A stretch of 64,000 nt of DNA from Arcobacter_B sp049472135 (GTDB lineage Bacteria > Campylobacterota > Campylobacteria > Campylobacterales > Arcobacteraceae). Within the stretch, counting starts at the first letter, position 1. Each line of letters starts with the position of its first letter. This document shows, in pieces, positions 43,110-52,035 of this stretch. The notes beneath the pieces are model-generated. The model ran no database searches. It saw only the letters and a program-made list of their open reading frames with translations, and was not told the origin of the DNA. The DNA is taken from the NCBI RefSeq assembly GCF_049472135.1, contig NZ_JBMOVV010000003.1:186001-250000 (forward strand), read 5' to 3'. The translations under genes were made by a program, and so were the position numbers.

Positions 43110-44969
43110 CTACTTATTTACAGTTTTGTATTTTTTAAAATTAACTCTATGCTTTTCTAACGTATCAATATATACATTTTTATTTAACAGTTTTAATGAA
43201 AAACCTTTCATATCAACTAAAGCTTCATTAGTATTTTCATAAGCACCATATAAAACTTTTGTTCCATTATTTGTATGGTATAAAACAATTTTTTCATTCT
43301 CAAGTTTCATCTTAGTTATAAATGTTTGTATATCTTCACTATTTTTTAATGTTGTTATATTAATAGTATATTTACCCTCTGGAATTGGAGAATTTTTAAT
43401 TAATTCACTATTTTTTTCTTCAATCTTTAAATCATCAAGTTCTAAACTATTTTCTTCTACTGGTTTTGTTATATAAGCTGTTGGCTCTTCATCAAATATT
43501 AGACTATTGATTTCATCATCTAAATTTGCACTATTTTTTACTGGCTTTTCTTCTTCTAGTTCATTATCAAGTAAATTTAATAAATCATCATCAAGTTTCT
43601 TTTCATCTTTGTTTTTTTCTTCTTTTGCTTTTTTAGCTTTCTTTGAAATACTTTCAAAAGCAGGACAAACTTGAGTTTTTGAGTTTATAATTGAATTTGC
43701 CAAAATATTTCTTTGCATTAATAAATCATAATAAATACTAAAAAGTTCATACTCTTCTTCTATAATATCAATTTGAGACCTGAAATATTCAGACTCTGCA
43801 TTTAAAATATCAATAAAAGTTCTTGTACCATCTTCTAATTGCTTAAGATATACTTCTTTAATATTTTTATTATCTTGTACATACTTTTTTAAGTTTTCTA
43901 CTTTTGCTTTTTTATCATAGTAATTTGTGTAGCTTGTTTTAACTTCTCTTGTTACTTCTCTTATTGTGTTATCTAATACTTTTTGTTGCTCTTTTAAAAA
44001 TAGCTCTTCTCTTTGTTTTGCTAGTTTTGTTTTTCCACCCTCATATAAATTCCATGCAAGAATTAATCTTACTCTATTTATATCTTCTCTTCCATTTTCT
44101 TCTTCAGATAAATCATCATCCCAAGTCATCTGCCATTGAAATCTAAGACTAGGAAGGTTTGCAGCATTTGCTTGAATATAATTTTCTCTTTGTTCTTTTA
44201 CTTTTGAGATTGTTTCTAGTACTTTAGAGTTTGTTCTAAGTGTTTCTTCTATTGTTTTTTCTAAACTTTTTGGAATAAGCTTTTCATTAATAACTGGTCT
44301 ACAAATATTTCCAGAAATCTCTTGAGTTGTAAGTTGTTCATATGTATTTAAAGCATTAGTTCTATCAATTCTTTGTTCCATCAATCTATCAATAACAAAA
44401 TGCTTTTTTGAATTAACTTGATAACTCTCTAAAACTTCACCACTTATTTCTTCTTTTTCTTGTGCAATAACTAAATACTCATCATGAATATTAACACTAT
44501 GTGTTGAAATATCAATTAACTCTTGATACTTAACCAAATTTAGATAACTATCAACTGCACTTCTTACAACTTCTTCAACTCTTCTATCACTTCTATATTT
44601 ATTTGCAATATAACTATGTCTAAACTCTTCAACTTCACTTGGAGTTCTTCCTCCATCATATAAAACCTGCTCAAATCTAAAAACAGCATTCCATCCATCT
44701 TTTTTAGCTGTTGTTGGATCATTTGGTTGATTATCTCTATTTAAAGTAGTTTTAGAATCCTCAACAAATGCATCTAAATCCAATGTTGGTAAATAATCAC
44801 CTTTTTCTTCATCTATATATTTTTTATATGCTTCTTTATTAAACTTTTCAGACAACACATCCGCGTTACTATCAAGAACATTAAGTACCGTTTCTTTTAG
44901 TGTTGTTGCATTTATATAAGAAGTTGCAATAAATGAAAGTAAAACTGTTTTTATGTGCTTACTAGACAT
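43110..44969 (-). CDS. TolC-family outer-membrane channel with C-terminal SPOR-like domain
   Basis: 619 residues. Signal peptide (about 1-21), TolC/LapE-type channel (about 25-450; GRTPSEVEEFRHSY and LYEGGKTKLAKQ repeats), an acidic low-complexity linker (about 450-540) and a ~75-residue C-terminal domain (YTINITTLKNSEDIQTFI onward) resembling SPOR, which binds denuded peptidoglycan. Longer than usual TolC (~450-490). First gene of the secretion operon lapE-lapB-lapC-like. Confidence 0.88.
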   Translation of the reverse strand: MSSKHIKTVLLSFIATSYINATTLKETVLNVLDSNADVLSEKFNKEAYKKYIDEEKGDYLPTLDLDAFVEDSKTTLNRDNQPNDPTTAKKDGWNAVFRFEQVLYDGGRTPSEVEEFRHSYIANKYRSDRRVEEVVRSAVDSYLNLVKYQELIDISTHSVNIHDEYLVIAQEKEEISGEVLESYQVNSKKHFVIDRLMEQRIDRTNALNTYEQLTTQEISGNICRPVINEKLIPKSLEKTIEETLRTNSKVLETISKVKEQRENYIQANAANLPSLRFQWQMTWDDDLSEEENGREDINRVRLILAWNLYEGGKTKLAKQREELFLKEQQKVLDNTIREVTREVKTSYTNYYDKKAKVENLKKYVQDNKNIKEVYLKQLEDGTRTFIDILNAESEYFRSQIDIIEEEYELFSIYYDLLMQRNILANSIINSKTQVCPAFESISKKAKKAKEEKNKDEKKLDDDLLNLLDNELEEEKPVKNSANLDDEINSLIFDEEPTAYITKPVEENSLELDDLKIEEKNSELIKNSPIPEGKYTINITTLKNSEDIQTFITKMKLENEKIVLYHTNNGTKVLYGAYENTNEALVDMKGFSLKLLNKNVYIDTLEKHRVNFKKYKTVNK

Positions 44970-45047
44970 CCCTATCCCAATTATAAAATTATTTATATTT
45001 TACGTTATATTTTCATGTTATTATACTTAATTTACCTTGCATTTAGT

Positions 45048-45053
45048 TATAAT
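45048..45053 (+). promoter_or_regulatory. -10 element of the response-regulator gene
   Basis: TATAAT about 45 bp before the ATG, in the divergent region between the TolC-type gene and the regulator. No convincing -35. AGGAAAAGG lies upstream of the ATG. Confidence 0.45.
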
Positions 45054-45096
45054 AATGTAACATTAAATATTCACACAGGAAAAGGCCTATCTATTT

Positions 45097-45795
45097 ATGT
45101 CAATTAATAATAAAATTGAATTACTGAAGTCCCTAACAATTCTTTATGTTGAAGATGAAGAGGAAATAAGAAATAATATTAATCAGGTTCTATGTATGCT
45201 TTCTAATAGCGTTATATCAGCAAAAGATGCAAAAGAAGCACTTGAATATTATAAAAATAATAAAATTGACATAATAATAAGCGATATAAATATGCCTGAA
45301 ATTTCAGGAATTGAATTTATAAAAATAATAAGAGAAGAAAATAAATATATTCCAGTTATTTTATTGACTGCACACAGTGAAACTAACCTACTACTTGATG
45401 CAACAAAATTGAAATTAAGTGATTATTTATTAAAGCCTATTAACTTAGCAGATTTAAAGGGTGCCCTAAATAAGGCTCTTGATGATTATATTCAACACAA
45501 TGGATTTTTGATCAAATTTCCAAATGATATTGTTTATAATATCTCTAAAAAACAGTTATTTGAAGAAGAAACTCAAAAAGATATTACAAATAAAGAGATT
45601 CAATTATTAGAGTATTTATATGAAAATAAAAATAGAACTGTAACAAAAGAAGAAATAAAAGCACATTTATGGGAAGATGAATATGAAGCTACAGAAGCTG
45701 CTTTAAAATCTGTATTAAGTAAACTTAGAAAAAAAATTGGTAAAGACTCTATAAAAAATATTTCAGGAGTTGGATATCAACTTAAATATCTTTAA
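45097..45795 (+). CDS. OmpR-family response regulator beside the secretion operon
   Basis: 232 residues: receiver (about 12-125) with D63 (IISDINMP) and K112 (LLKPIN), then a winged-helix domain (about 145-230: ITNKEIQLLEYLYENKN to ISGVGYQLKYL). Divergent from the TolC-type gene and convergent with the kinase at 45792, its likely partner. It is a natural candidate to bind the tandem 11-bp repeats in front of the adhesin gene; that is inference. Confidence 0.92.
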   Translation: MSINNKIELLKSLTILYVEDEEEIRNNINQVLCMLSNSVISAKDAKEALEYYKNNKIDIIISDINMPEISGIEFIKIIREENKYIPVILLTAHSETNLLLDATKLKLSDYLLKPINLADLKGALNKALDDYIQHNGFLIKFPNDIVYNISKKQLFEEETQKDITNKEIQLLEYLYENKNRTVTKEEIKAHLWEDEYEATEAALKSVLSKLRKKIGKDSIKNISGVGYQLKYL

Positions 45796-45817
45796 CTTTT
45801 TATAGGTAAAGATATTT
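45784..45817. terminator. Hairpin over convergent regulator/kinase stops
   Basis: AAATATCTTTA (45784-45794) pairs with TAAAGATATTT (45807-45817) around a 12-nt loop, spanning the overlapping stop codons of both genes. Confidence 0.5.
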
Positions 45818-46589
45818 TAAACTTTGCTCCATCATTTATATTCTCTACTGAGATTTTTCCAGACATATTATTTTCAACAATTAACTTTGTCATGAATAAA
45901 CCTATTCCCGTTCCATCCTTCTTTTCAAAAGTAACAAAAGGCTTAAATATCTCATTTAAATACTGTTCTTTTATTCCACCTGCATTATCAACTACTTCTG
46001 TAATACAATAACCATTTTCTTCATATACTTTTACATCAATATGGCCATTTTTTACTTTTCTATTAATCAATTCATCTTTAGCATTTGTGATTATATTTAT
46101 CAAAGCTTGTGAATACTCATTTTTAAAACCCAAAATTACAGGATTTGATTTTATTACAATATTTACTTTTATATCTTTATTACTCAAAGTTGTACTTAAA
46201 ATATTTACAACTCTCTTTATTTGTTCTGATATAGTAAATTTAACTTTTTGTTTTTCTTTTGAGAAAAAACTTCTAAAGTCATCTATTGTACTAGACATAT
46301 GTTTTGTTAATTTGTCAGATTTTTTTATGGCATCAAGTAGCTCACTATTTGATACTTTTCCATTAAGTTCAAGTTTTGTTTCTAAAACCATTAAGACAGA
46401 AGACAATTCCATTAAAGGTTGTCTCCATTGATGAGCAATATTCCCAATCATTTCACCCATTGCAGCCATTTTTGATTGCTGAATACAAACTTCATCTTTT
46501 ATTTTATTCTTTCTTCTTTCCTCATTTAAAAGCTTTCTTAGATTCTGTATTTCTAATTGAAGTTCTTCCACTGAGTTAGTTGTTTCCAC
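45792..46589 (-). CDS. Soluble sensor histidine kinase
   Basis: 265 residues, no membrane segment and no recognisable sensor domain: a coiled coil (about 7-40), a HisKA-like helix with H53 (GNIAHQWRQPL) and a HATPase domain (NIITNAKDEL, VVDNAGGIKE, GTGIGLFMT). Its start overlaps the stop of the ATP-grasp gene by one base, so the two are translationally coupled and may work together. Likely phosphorylates the convergent response regulator. Confidence 0.92.
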   Translation of the reverse strand: METTNSVEELQLEIQNLRKLLNEERRKNKIKDEVCIQQSKMAAMGEMIGNIAHQWRQPLMELSSVLMVLETKLELNGKVSNSELLDAIKKSDKLTKHMSSTIDDFRSFFSKEKQKVKFTISEQIKRVVNILSTTLSNKDIKVNIVIKSNPVILGFKNEYSQALINIITNAKDELINRKVKNGHIDVKVYEENGYCITEVVDNAGGIKEQYLNEIFKPFVTFEKKDGTGIGLFMTKLIVENNMSGKISVENINDGAKFKISLPIKS

Positions 46590-47710
46590 TATCTTACCAT
46601 TTCATCAAATATTGATAAATAAAAATCATTTATATTTGTAGTATCTTCACCCTCAAAAGGTAATGGACCTGCCATTTGATTTACTTCAAAAAATACAATT
46701 TTATCATCATTTGTAATTGCAAACTCAATGCAACCTGTATCATAATCCATTAGTGATATCATCTCTTTTGCAATAGTTGAAGCAAATTTAAACTTTTCAC
46801 TTTTTTTCTTTACTTCATGCCATTTTACTTTCATATTTACATTGATATGAATATGCTCTTTATTATAATAATCTTCTTCCTCTGTCATATTCTGTCTTTG
46901 TTTAATTGAAAATACTTTTGCATTGTTTTCATAATTAGTAAAATAACATCTATATTCATCTTTTATTTCAAAGGCAGGTGTTATAAGTAACTCTCTTTGT
47001 CTTTGTTTATGAATAGATAAAGACTTTTTTAATTCAGGGTAATCTATATTGTTTTCAATATTTTTAAAGATTACACCTTTACCTTCTTGAATACCATCAT
47101 TTTTAAAAACTATTTTATTGCCTAAATTACTCTTAATAAAATTCATAAAAACTGGATAATCACTTGCTTGTAAATTATAAGGGATAATTACATCTTGAAC
47201 ATATTTTTCTCTATTTTTGTAAAGTTGTTTCAAAGCATGCATTTTATTCATACAACCAACATTTAACATTGTTGCTTTATTTGGTTTTGCAAGTTTTCCA
47301 TTATTTTGTTCTAAAAGTATTTCTAATATTGAAAAAAACGGATGAGAAAATGATTCTCTAAGACTAAAATAATATAAACCTTCTAAATCAACTTCTACAA
47401 TATCTTGTCCAACAATCCTAAATAATTTTTCATTATAAATAAACAATGCATTGTTATACCAAAATCTACAGTTTACATTTTCTTTTCGAAGATAGTTTAA
47501 TAATAAATAAGATTCTATAATTGAAGACTCTTTTACCATCGTTTGAGGATTAAAGTTTCCTTTTCCACACATCGGATAATGACTCCAAACTTCTAAGTAG
47601 TTTTTGTTTTGCAAATGTGCCATTTTTGAAAATTTGTCATAAACTGTTTTTGTCATTGTGTCTAAAGAAATAATTGCAGTTGAGATTTTGTCAGATAGTT
47701 TTTTATCCAT
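46589..47710 (-). CDS. ATP-grasp-like protein of unknown substrate
   Basis: 373 residues, cytoplasmic. The C-terminal half has ATP-grasp features: IVFKNDGIQEGKGVIFKN (lysine and glycine-rich loop), ELLITPAFEIKDEYRCYF, and GCIEFAITNDDKIVFFEVNQ (Mg-binding acidic and Asn residues). Such enzymes join a carboxylate to an amine or thiol with ATP. The N-terminal ~180 residues are not recognised. It lies between the adhesin gene and the kinase, coupled to the latter. A peptide or modification ligase, or a nucleotide-sensing partner of the kinase, are the main options. Confidence 0.7.
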   Translation of the reverse strand: MDKKLSDKISTAIISLDTMTKTVYDKFSKMAHLQNKNYLEVWSHYPMCGKGNFNPQTMVKESSIIESYLLLNYLRKENVNCRFWYNNALFIYNEKLFRIVGQDIVEVDLEGLYYFSLRESFSHPFFSILEILLEQNNGKLAKPNKATMLNVGCMNKMHALKQLYKNREKYVQDVIIPYNLQASDYPVFMNFIKSNLGNKIVFKNDGIQEGKGVIFKNIENNIDYPELKKSLSIHKQRQRELLITPAFEIKDEYRCYFTNYENNAKVFSIKQRQNMTEEEDYYNKEHIHINVNMKVKWHEVKKKSEKFKFASTIAKEMISLMDYDTGCIEFAITNDDKIVFFEVNQMAGPLPFEGEDTTNINDFYLSIFDEMVR

Positions 47711-47752
47711 TAATTAGCCTATTTTTTGGTAATTTGTTTGAAATAAAATAAC

Positions 47753-47776
47753 AAACAAGGAAATTGTACCTTGTTT
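47753..47776 (-). terminator. Terminator of the adhesin gene
   Basis: AAACAAGG (47753-47760) pairs with CCTTGTTT (47769-47776) around an 8-nt loop; on the minus strand a T-rich tract follows. It stands between the adhesin and ATP-grasp genes. Confidence 0.7.
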
Positions 47777-47797
47777 ATTATTAATATAATATAACTA

Positions 47798-50700
47798 TTA
47801 AATGTCGTCTACATCCACATCATTTTCGATTAAAACAGTTACATTATTGTTTGTATATTCAAAGAATTCACCTTCTTCACCTTCAACTGTTTTTGAAGTT
47901 TCACTCTTAGTCCAATCAGATGAATCTTCTAAATTAATTTCATCCCCATTATCACCTTTGATTATTAACTCATTATTATCATCAGTAATATCAATAATAT
48001 CTTCAATATTTAAATCAATTTGTTGATTTTCACCATCAGTAAAATCAATAACCTCAATATTCTCAAGTTTTGCTACTATTTCAGTTAAATCAACATTTTC
48101 ATTATCAGATAAATCTATATCAACTTTATCAAATCCATCTTCTAAATCAATTGGATTACTATTTGTTACTTCATTACCATCACCATCAAAATACTTCTCA
48201 TATCCATCAGTTGTATTTTCATCTGTTGTATCTTCGTCTGTTGTATTTTCTGGTACTTCATCTGTTGTATCTTCATCTACTGTGTTTTCATCAGCAGTAT
48301 CTTCTGGTACTTCATCTGTTGTATCTTCATCTACTGTATTCTCATCAGCAGTATCTTCTGGTACTTCATCTGTTGTATCTTCATCTACTGTATTCTCATC
48401 AGTCGTATCTTCTGGTATTAAATCTATTGTATTTTCAGATGTAGTATTTTCATCTATTGTATCTTCATCTACCGTACTTTCATCTGTTGTGTCTTCTGGT
48501 ATTAAATCTATTGTATTCTCATCTACTGTAGCTTCATCTGTTGTGTCTTCGGGAACTAAATCTTTTGTATCCTCGTCTACTGTATTTTCATCTGTTGTAT
48601 CTTCTGGTACTAAATCTGTTGTATCTTCTGGTACTTCATCAGTAGTATTTTCATCTACTGTATTCTCATCTGTTGTGTTTTCTGGTACCTCATCTATAGT
48701 ATTTTCATCTACTGTATTCTCATCTGTAGTGTCCTCTGGTACTAAATCTTTTGTATCTTCGTCTACTGTATTTTCATCTGTTGTATCTTCTGGTACTAAG
48801 TCTTTTGTATCTTCATCTACTGTATTCTCATCAGTAGTGTCTTCTGGTACTAAATCTGTTGTATCTTCTGGTACTTCATCAGTAGTATTTTCATCTACTG
48901 TATTTTCATCTGTTGTATCTTCTGGTATTTCATCAGTAGTATTTTCATCTACTGTATTCTCATCAGTAGTGTCTTCTGGAACTAAGTCTTTTGTATCTTC
49001 ATCTACTGTGTTCTCATCTGTTGTATCTTCTGGCACTAAATCTTTTGTATCTTCTGGTACTTCATCAGTAGTATTTTCATCTACTGTATTTTCATCTGTT
49101 GTATCTTCTGGTACTAAATCTTTTGTATCCTCATCTACTGTATTCTCATCTGTTGTATCTTCTGGTACTAAATCTGTTGTATCCTCGTCTACTGTATTTT
49201 CATCTGTTGTATCTTCTGGTATTTCATCTACTGTATTTTCATCTACTGTATTCTCATCTGTAGTGTCTTCAGGTACTAAGTCTTTTGTATCTTCATCTAC
49301 TGTATTCTCATCTGTTGTATCTTCTGGTACTAAATCTGTTGTATCTTCATCTACTGTATTTTCATCTGTTGTATCTTCTGGTACTAAATCTGTTGTATCT
49401 TCTGGAATATCCCATTTATTTTCATACCCATCTGTTGTATCTTCAAAATGAGATGCTTCAGGTACATCGTTTATTGAGATAGATTTAGAATAATCAGCTT
49501 GAGATGTTACAGATTCTCCATCTTCAATAGTATATTTAGCATAATCGTTTCCACTATTTCCATAGTCATCATCATTTTCACCTTCCCAAATACTATCAAT
49601 AATATCTAAAGTTAAAGATTCATCACCTTCATTTGAATCGCTATCGCCCAATGCTGTAACTGTAACGTCAAAAGGATTTCCATTTAAATGAGTATCTTCT
49701 GTAGCTGTTAATTTAACTACTAATACTTCTGTTCCATCAGAATCAAGTGCAATACCTTCAACTTCAGCAACTAAACCTTTTCTAACAGCATCTACAGATA
49801 TATCAAAATCACCATCATGATATCTTGCATCTCCACTTATTCTAAATAGAATATGTTGAGTCTCACCTTCAGCAATAGATTTATCTCCTGAATTATTCAT
49901 TTTATAATCGCCATTGCCTGTTTGCATTAGTTCACTACCAAACTGTACATTAAAAGTACTTGTAGAACCATTGTTGTTATTACCTTTTGATGTTCCATCA
50001 TCTTCTTCAATTCCATAGTTTTGGTCTTTATTACTATTTCCTTGATGAGCTATCCAGAAACCTCCATATCCTAAATCTTTTGTATCTTCAGGAGCTGTAT
50101 CTTCTCCAGTATCTTCTGCTGTTGTATCTTCCGGTACTTCATCTGTTGTATTTTCATCTACAGTACTTTCATCTGTCGTATCTTCTGGTACTTCATCTTT
50201 CGTATCTTCATCTACTGTACTTTCATCTGTCGTATCTTCTGGTACTTCATCTGTTGTGTTTTCATCTACTGTAGACTCATCCGTTGTGTCTTCTGGTACT
50301 AAGTCTTTTGTGTCTTCATCTATTGTATTCTCATCTGTTGTATCTTCTGGTATTTCATCTGTTGTGTTTTCATCTACTGTAGACTCATCTGTCGTATCTT
50401 CTGGTATTTCATCCGTCGTATTTTCATCTACCGTACTCTCATCTGTTGTATCTTCTGGTATTAAGTCTTTTGTATCTTCTGGTACTTCATCTGTTGTATT
50501 CTCATCTACTGTAGACTCATCAGTCGTATCCTCTGGTATTTCATCCGTCGTATTTTCATCTACTGTAGATTCATCTGTTGTGTCTTCTGGTACTAAATCT
50601 TTTGTATCCTCATCTACTGTATTTTCATCTGTCGTATCTTCTGGTATTAAGTCTTTTGTATCTTCTGGCACTTCATCTGTTGTATTTTCGTCTATAGTAT

Positions 50701-51955
50701 TTTCATCTGTTGTATCTTCTGGTATTTCATCCGTTGTATTTTCATCTACTGTAGACTCATTAGTCGTATCCTCTGGTACTTCATCTGTTGTATTTTCATC
50801 TACTGTACTTTCATCTGTTGTATCTTCTGGTACTAAGTCTTTTGTATCTTCATCTGTTGTATTTTCATCTGTTGTGTCTTCTGGTTTTAAGTCTTTTGTA
50901 TCTTCTGGTACTTCATATGTTGTATTTTCATCTACTGTAGACTCATCTGTTGTATCTTCTGGTATTTCATCTATTGTGTTTTCATCTACAGTACTTTCAT
51001 CTGTAGTGTCTTCTGGTACTTCATCTATTGTATTTTCATCTACTGTAGACTCATCCGTAGTGTCTTCATCTACTGTATTCTCAGGTGTTGTATCTTCTGG
51101 TATCTCATCTGTTGTATTTTCATCTACAGTACTTTCATCTGTAGTGTCTTCAGGAATAGTATCTGTTGTATTTTCATCTACTGTATTTTCAGGTGTTGTA
51201 TCTTCATCAATTGCATCTGTAGTGTTTTCATCTACTGTATTTTCAGGTGTTGTATCTTCTGGTATTTCATCTGTTGTATTTTCATCTACAGTACTTTCAT
51301 CTGTTGTATCTTCTGGTACTGTATCTTCTACAAGTTGAGCTTCATCATTTTCAGGTGTTGTATCTTCAGTGTCTTCTGTTTCTTCAGTATCTTCATCAGA
51401 TGTATCTTCTGTTTCAATTCTTTCACCTCTTGAAGTATCAGCAGGTGTTGCTTCTTGACCTCTAGTTTCTACAATATTTAAATAAGCTTCACCTTGGTTT
51501 TCTCCAGCCGCTGCTGCTTCTAAATTTTCAACTAAAGATCCAAAATCATCAATAATAGAACCATCAATTTCTGCCATTGTACTATTTGATAAGTTATCTT
51601 TTAATAGATCCACAACTTGTGTATTTTCTAGATTAGGATTGTTTAATGCTTTTAAAATTTCTTGGTCTCCATCCGCTGTTGATGAAACCCCAAGTGCCGT
51701 AAGTAATGAGAAAGCATCTGTAGGATCATTGGCTTTAATTAGATCAGCCATATTATCTAAAACAATTTGAACTTTTTCACCATTGTCATTTAATATAAGA
51801 ACTACAGACTTTTCATCTGAAGATAAAGTAAAAGTATAACTATCCGCACCAACAAAATAGAACTGTTCCCCTTCTAAGGGTTGAAAGTTCATATTATTTT
51901 GAACTTCTTGTTCTTGTATTTCTCCGTTTGTTTGTCTAACTAATAACTTAATCAT
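47798..51955 (-). CDS. LapA-like giant repeat adhesin, type I secreted
   Basis: 1,385 residues, very acidic. The N-terminal ~150 residues resemble the LapA retention module and end in AAAAG (147-151), a dialanine site of the kind cut by LapG. Two low-complexity arrays follow, about 208-625 and 845-1245, built from EDTTDE(N/S)TVDE(N/D) units. They are split by a unique ~215-residue domain (FNVQFGSELMQ, VSVDAVRKGL-like, resembling Calx-beta/VCBS folds). The C-terminal ~140 residues (IDLSDNENVDL, IEVIDFTDGENQQIDL, IDITDDNNELIIKGD) look like a type I secretion target region. No cysteines were noticed in the arrays. AAGGA precedes the ATG. Confidence 0.88.
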   Translation of the reverse strand: MIKLLVRQTNGEIQEQEVQNNMNFQPLEGEQFYFVGADSYTFTLSSDEKSVVLILNDNGEKVQIVLDNMADLIKANDPTDAFSLLTALGVSSTADGDQEILKALNNPNLENTQVVDLLKDNLSNSTMAEIDGSIIDDFGSLVENLEAAAAGENQGEAYLNIVETRGQEATPADTSRGERIETEDTSDEDTEETEDTEDTTPENDEAQLVEDTVPEDTTDESTVDENTTDEIPEDTTPENTVDENTTDAIDEDTTPENTVDENTTDTIPEDTTDESTVDENTTDEIPEDTTPENTVDEDTTDESTVDENTIDEVPEDTTDESTVDENTIDEIPEDTTDESTVDENTTYEVPEDTKDLKPEDTTDENTTDEDTKDLVPEDTTDESTVDENTTDEVPEDTTNESTVDENTTDEIPEDTTDENTIDENTTDEVPEDTKDLIPEDTTDENTVDEDTKDLVPEDTTDESTVDENTTDEIPEDTTDESTVDENTTDEVPEDTKDLIPEDTTDESTVDENTTDEIPEDTTDESTVDENTTDEIPEDTTDENTIDEDTKDLVPEDTTDESTVDENTTDEVPEDTTDESTVDEDTKDEVPEDTTDESTVDENTTDEVPEDTTAEDTGEDTAPEDTKDLGYGGFWIAHQGNSNKDQNYGIEEDDGTSKGNNNNGSTSTFNVQFGSELMQTGNGDYKMNNSGDKSIAEGETQHILFRISGDARYHDGDFDISVDAVRKGLVAEVEGIALDSDGTEVLVVKLTATEDTHLNGNPFDVTVTALGDSDSNEGDESLTLDIIDSIWEGENDDDYGNSGNDYAKYTIEDGESVTSQADYSKSISINDVPEASHFEDTTDGYENKWDIPEDTTDLVPEDTTDENTVDEDTTDLVPEDTTDENTVDEDTKDLVPEDTTDENTVDENTVDEIPEDTTDENTVDEDTTDLVPEDTTDENTVDEDTKDLVPEDTTDENTVDENTTDEVPEDTKDLVPEDTTDENTVDEDTKDLVPEDTTDENTVDENTTDEIPEDTTDENTVDENTTDEVPEDTTDLVPEDTTDENTVDEDTKDLVPEDTTDENTVDEDTKDLVPEDTTDENTVDENTIDEVPENTTDENTVDENTTDEVPEDTTDLVPEDTTDENTVDEDTKDLVPEDTTDEATVDENTIDLIPEDTTDESTVDEDTIDENTTSENTIDLIPEDTTDENTVDEDTTDEVPEDTADENTVDEDTTDEVPEDTADENTVDEDTTDEVPENTTDEDTTDENTTDGYEKYFDGDGNEVTNSNPIDLEDGFDKVDIDLSDNENVDLTEIVAKLENIEVIDFTDGENQQIDLNIEDIIDITDDNNELIIKGDNGDEINLEDSSDWTKSETSKTVEGEEGEFFEYTNNNVTVLIENDVDVDDI
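48208..49425 (-). repeat. Adhesin repeat array 2 (C-terminal side)
   Basis: About 400 codons of tandem degenerate units, mostly EDTTDENTVDED followed by TTDLVP, TKDLVP or TTDEVP. NTVDED dominates here, unlike array 1. Unit length is about 10-17 residues, so copy number will vary by slippage or recombination. Confidence 0.85.
50085..51340 (-). repeat. Adhesin repeat array 1 (N-terminal side)
   Basis: About 415 codons of tandem units, mostly EDTTDESTVDENTTDEIP or -EVP. STVDEN dominates. Related to, but distinct from, array 2, which shows that each array is homogenised separately. Confidence 0.85.
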
Positions 51956-51989
51956 GGCATTTTCCTTCTAGATATTTTCTTATACTTTA

Positions 51990-51995
51990 ATTATA
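51990..51995 (-). promoter_or_regulatory. -10 element of the adhesin gene
   Basis: TATAAT on the minus strand, giving a start near 51983 and a ~28-nt leader. No -35; the tandem repeats occupy that place. Confidence 0.6.
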
Positions 51996-52004
51996 AAGTA
52001 AAAA

Positions 52005-52026
52005 AGTTGCCTAGAAGTTGCCTAGA
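52005..52026 (-). promoter_or_regulatory. Tandem 11-bp direct repeats at the adhesin promoter
   Basis: TCTAGGCAACT occurs twice head to tail on the minus strand (52026-52016 and 52015-52005), ending 9 bp before the -10. Direct repeats one helical turn apart over the -35 region are the classic layout for an OmpR-family activator. Confidence 0.65.
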
Positions 52027-52035
52027 TAAAAATTA

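Noticed and set aside
48282..51338. Long open frames on the + strand opposite the adhesin gene (Ser/Val-rich)
   Set aside because: They are a by-product of the low-complexity repeats on the minus strand, which lack stops in the antisense frame. No ribosome site or sensible protein composition.
48208..51340. Tandem repeats that could be taken for a CRISPR array
   Set aside because: The repeats are in-frame protein repeats without unique spacers, and no cas genes are present.
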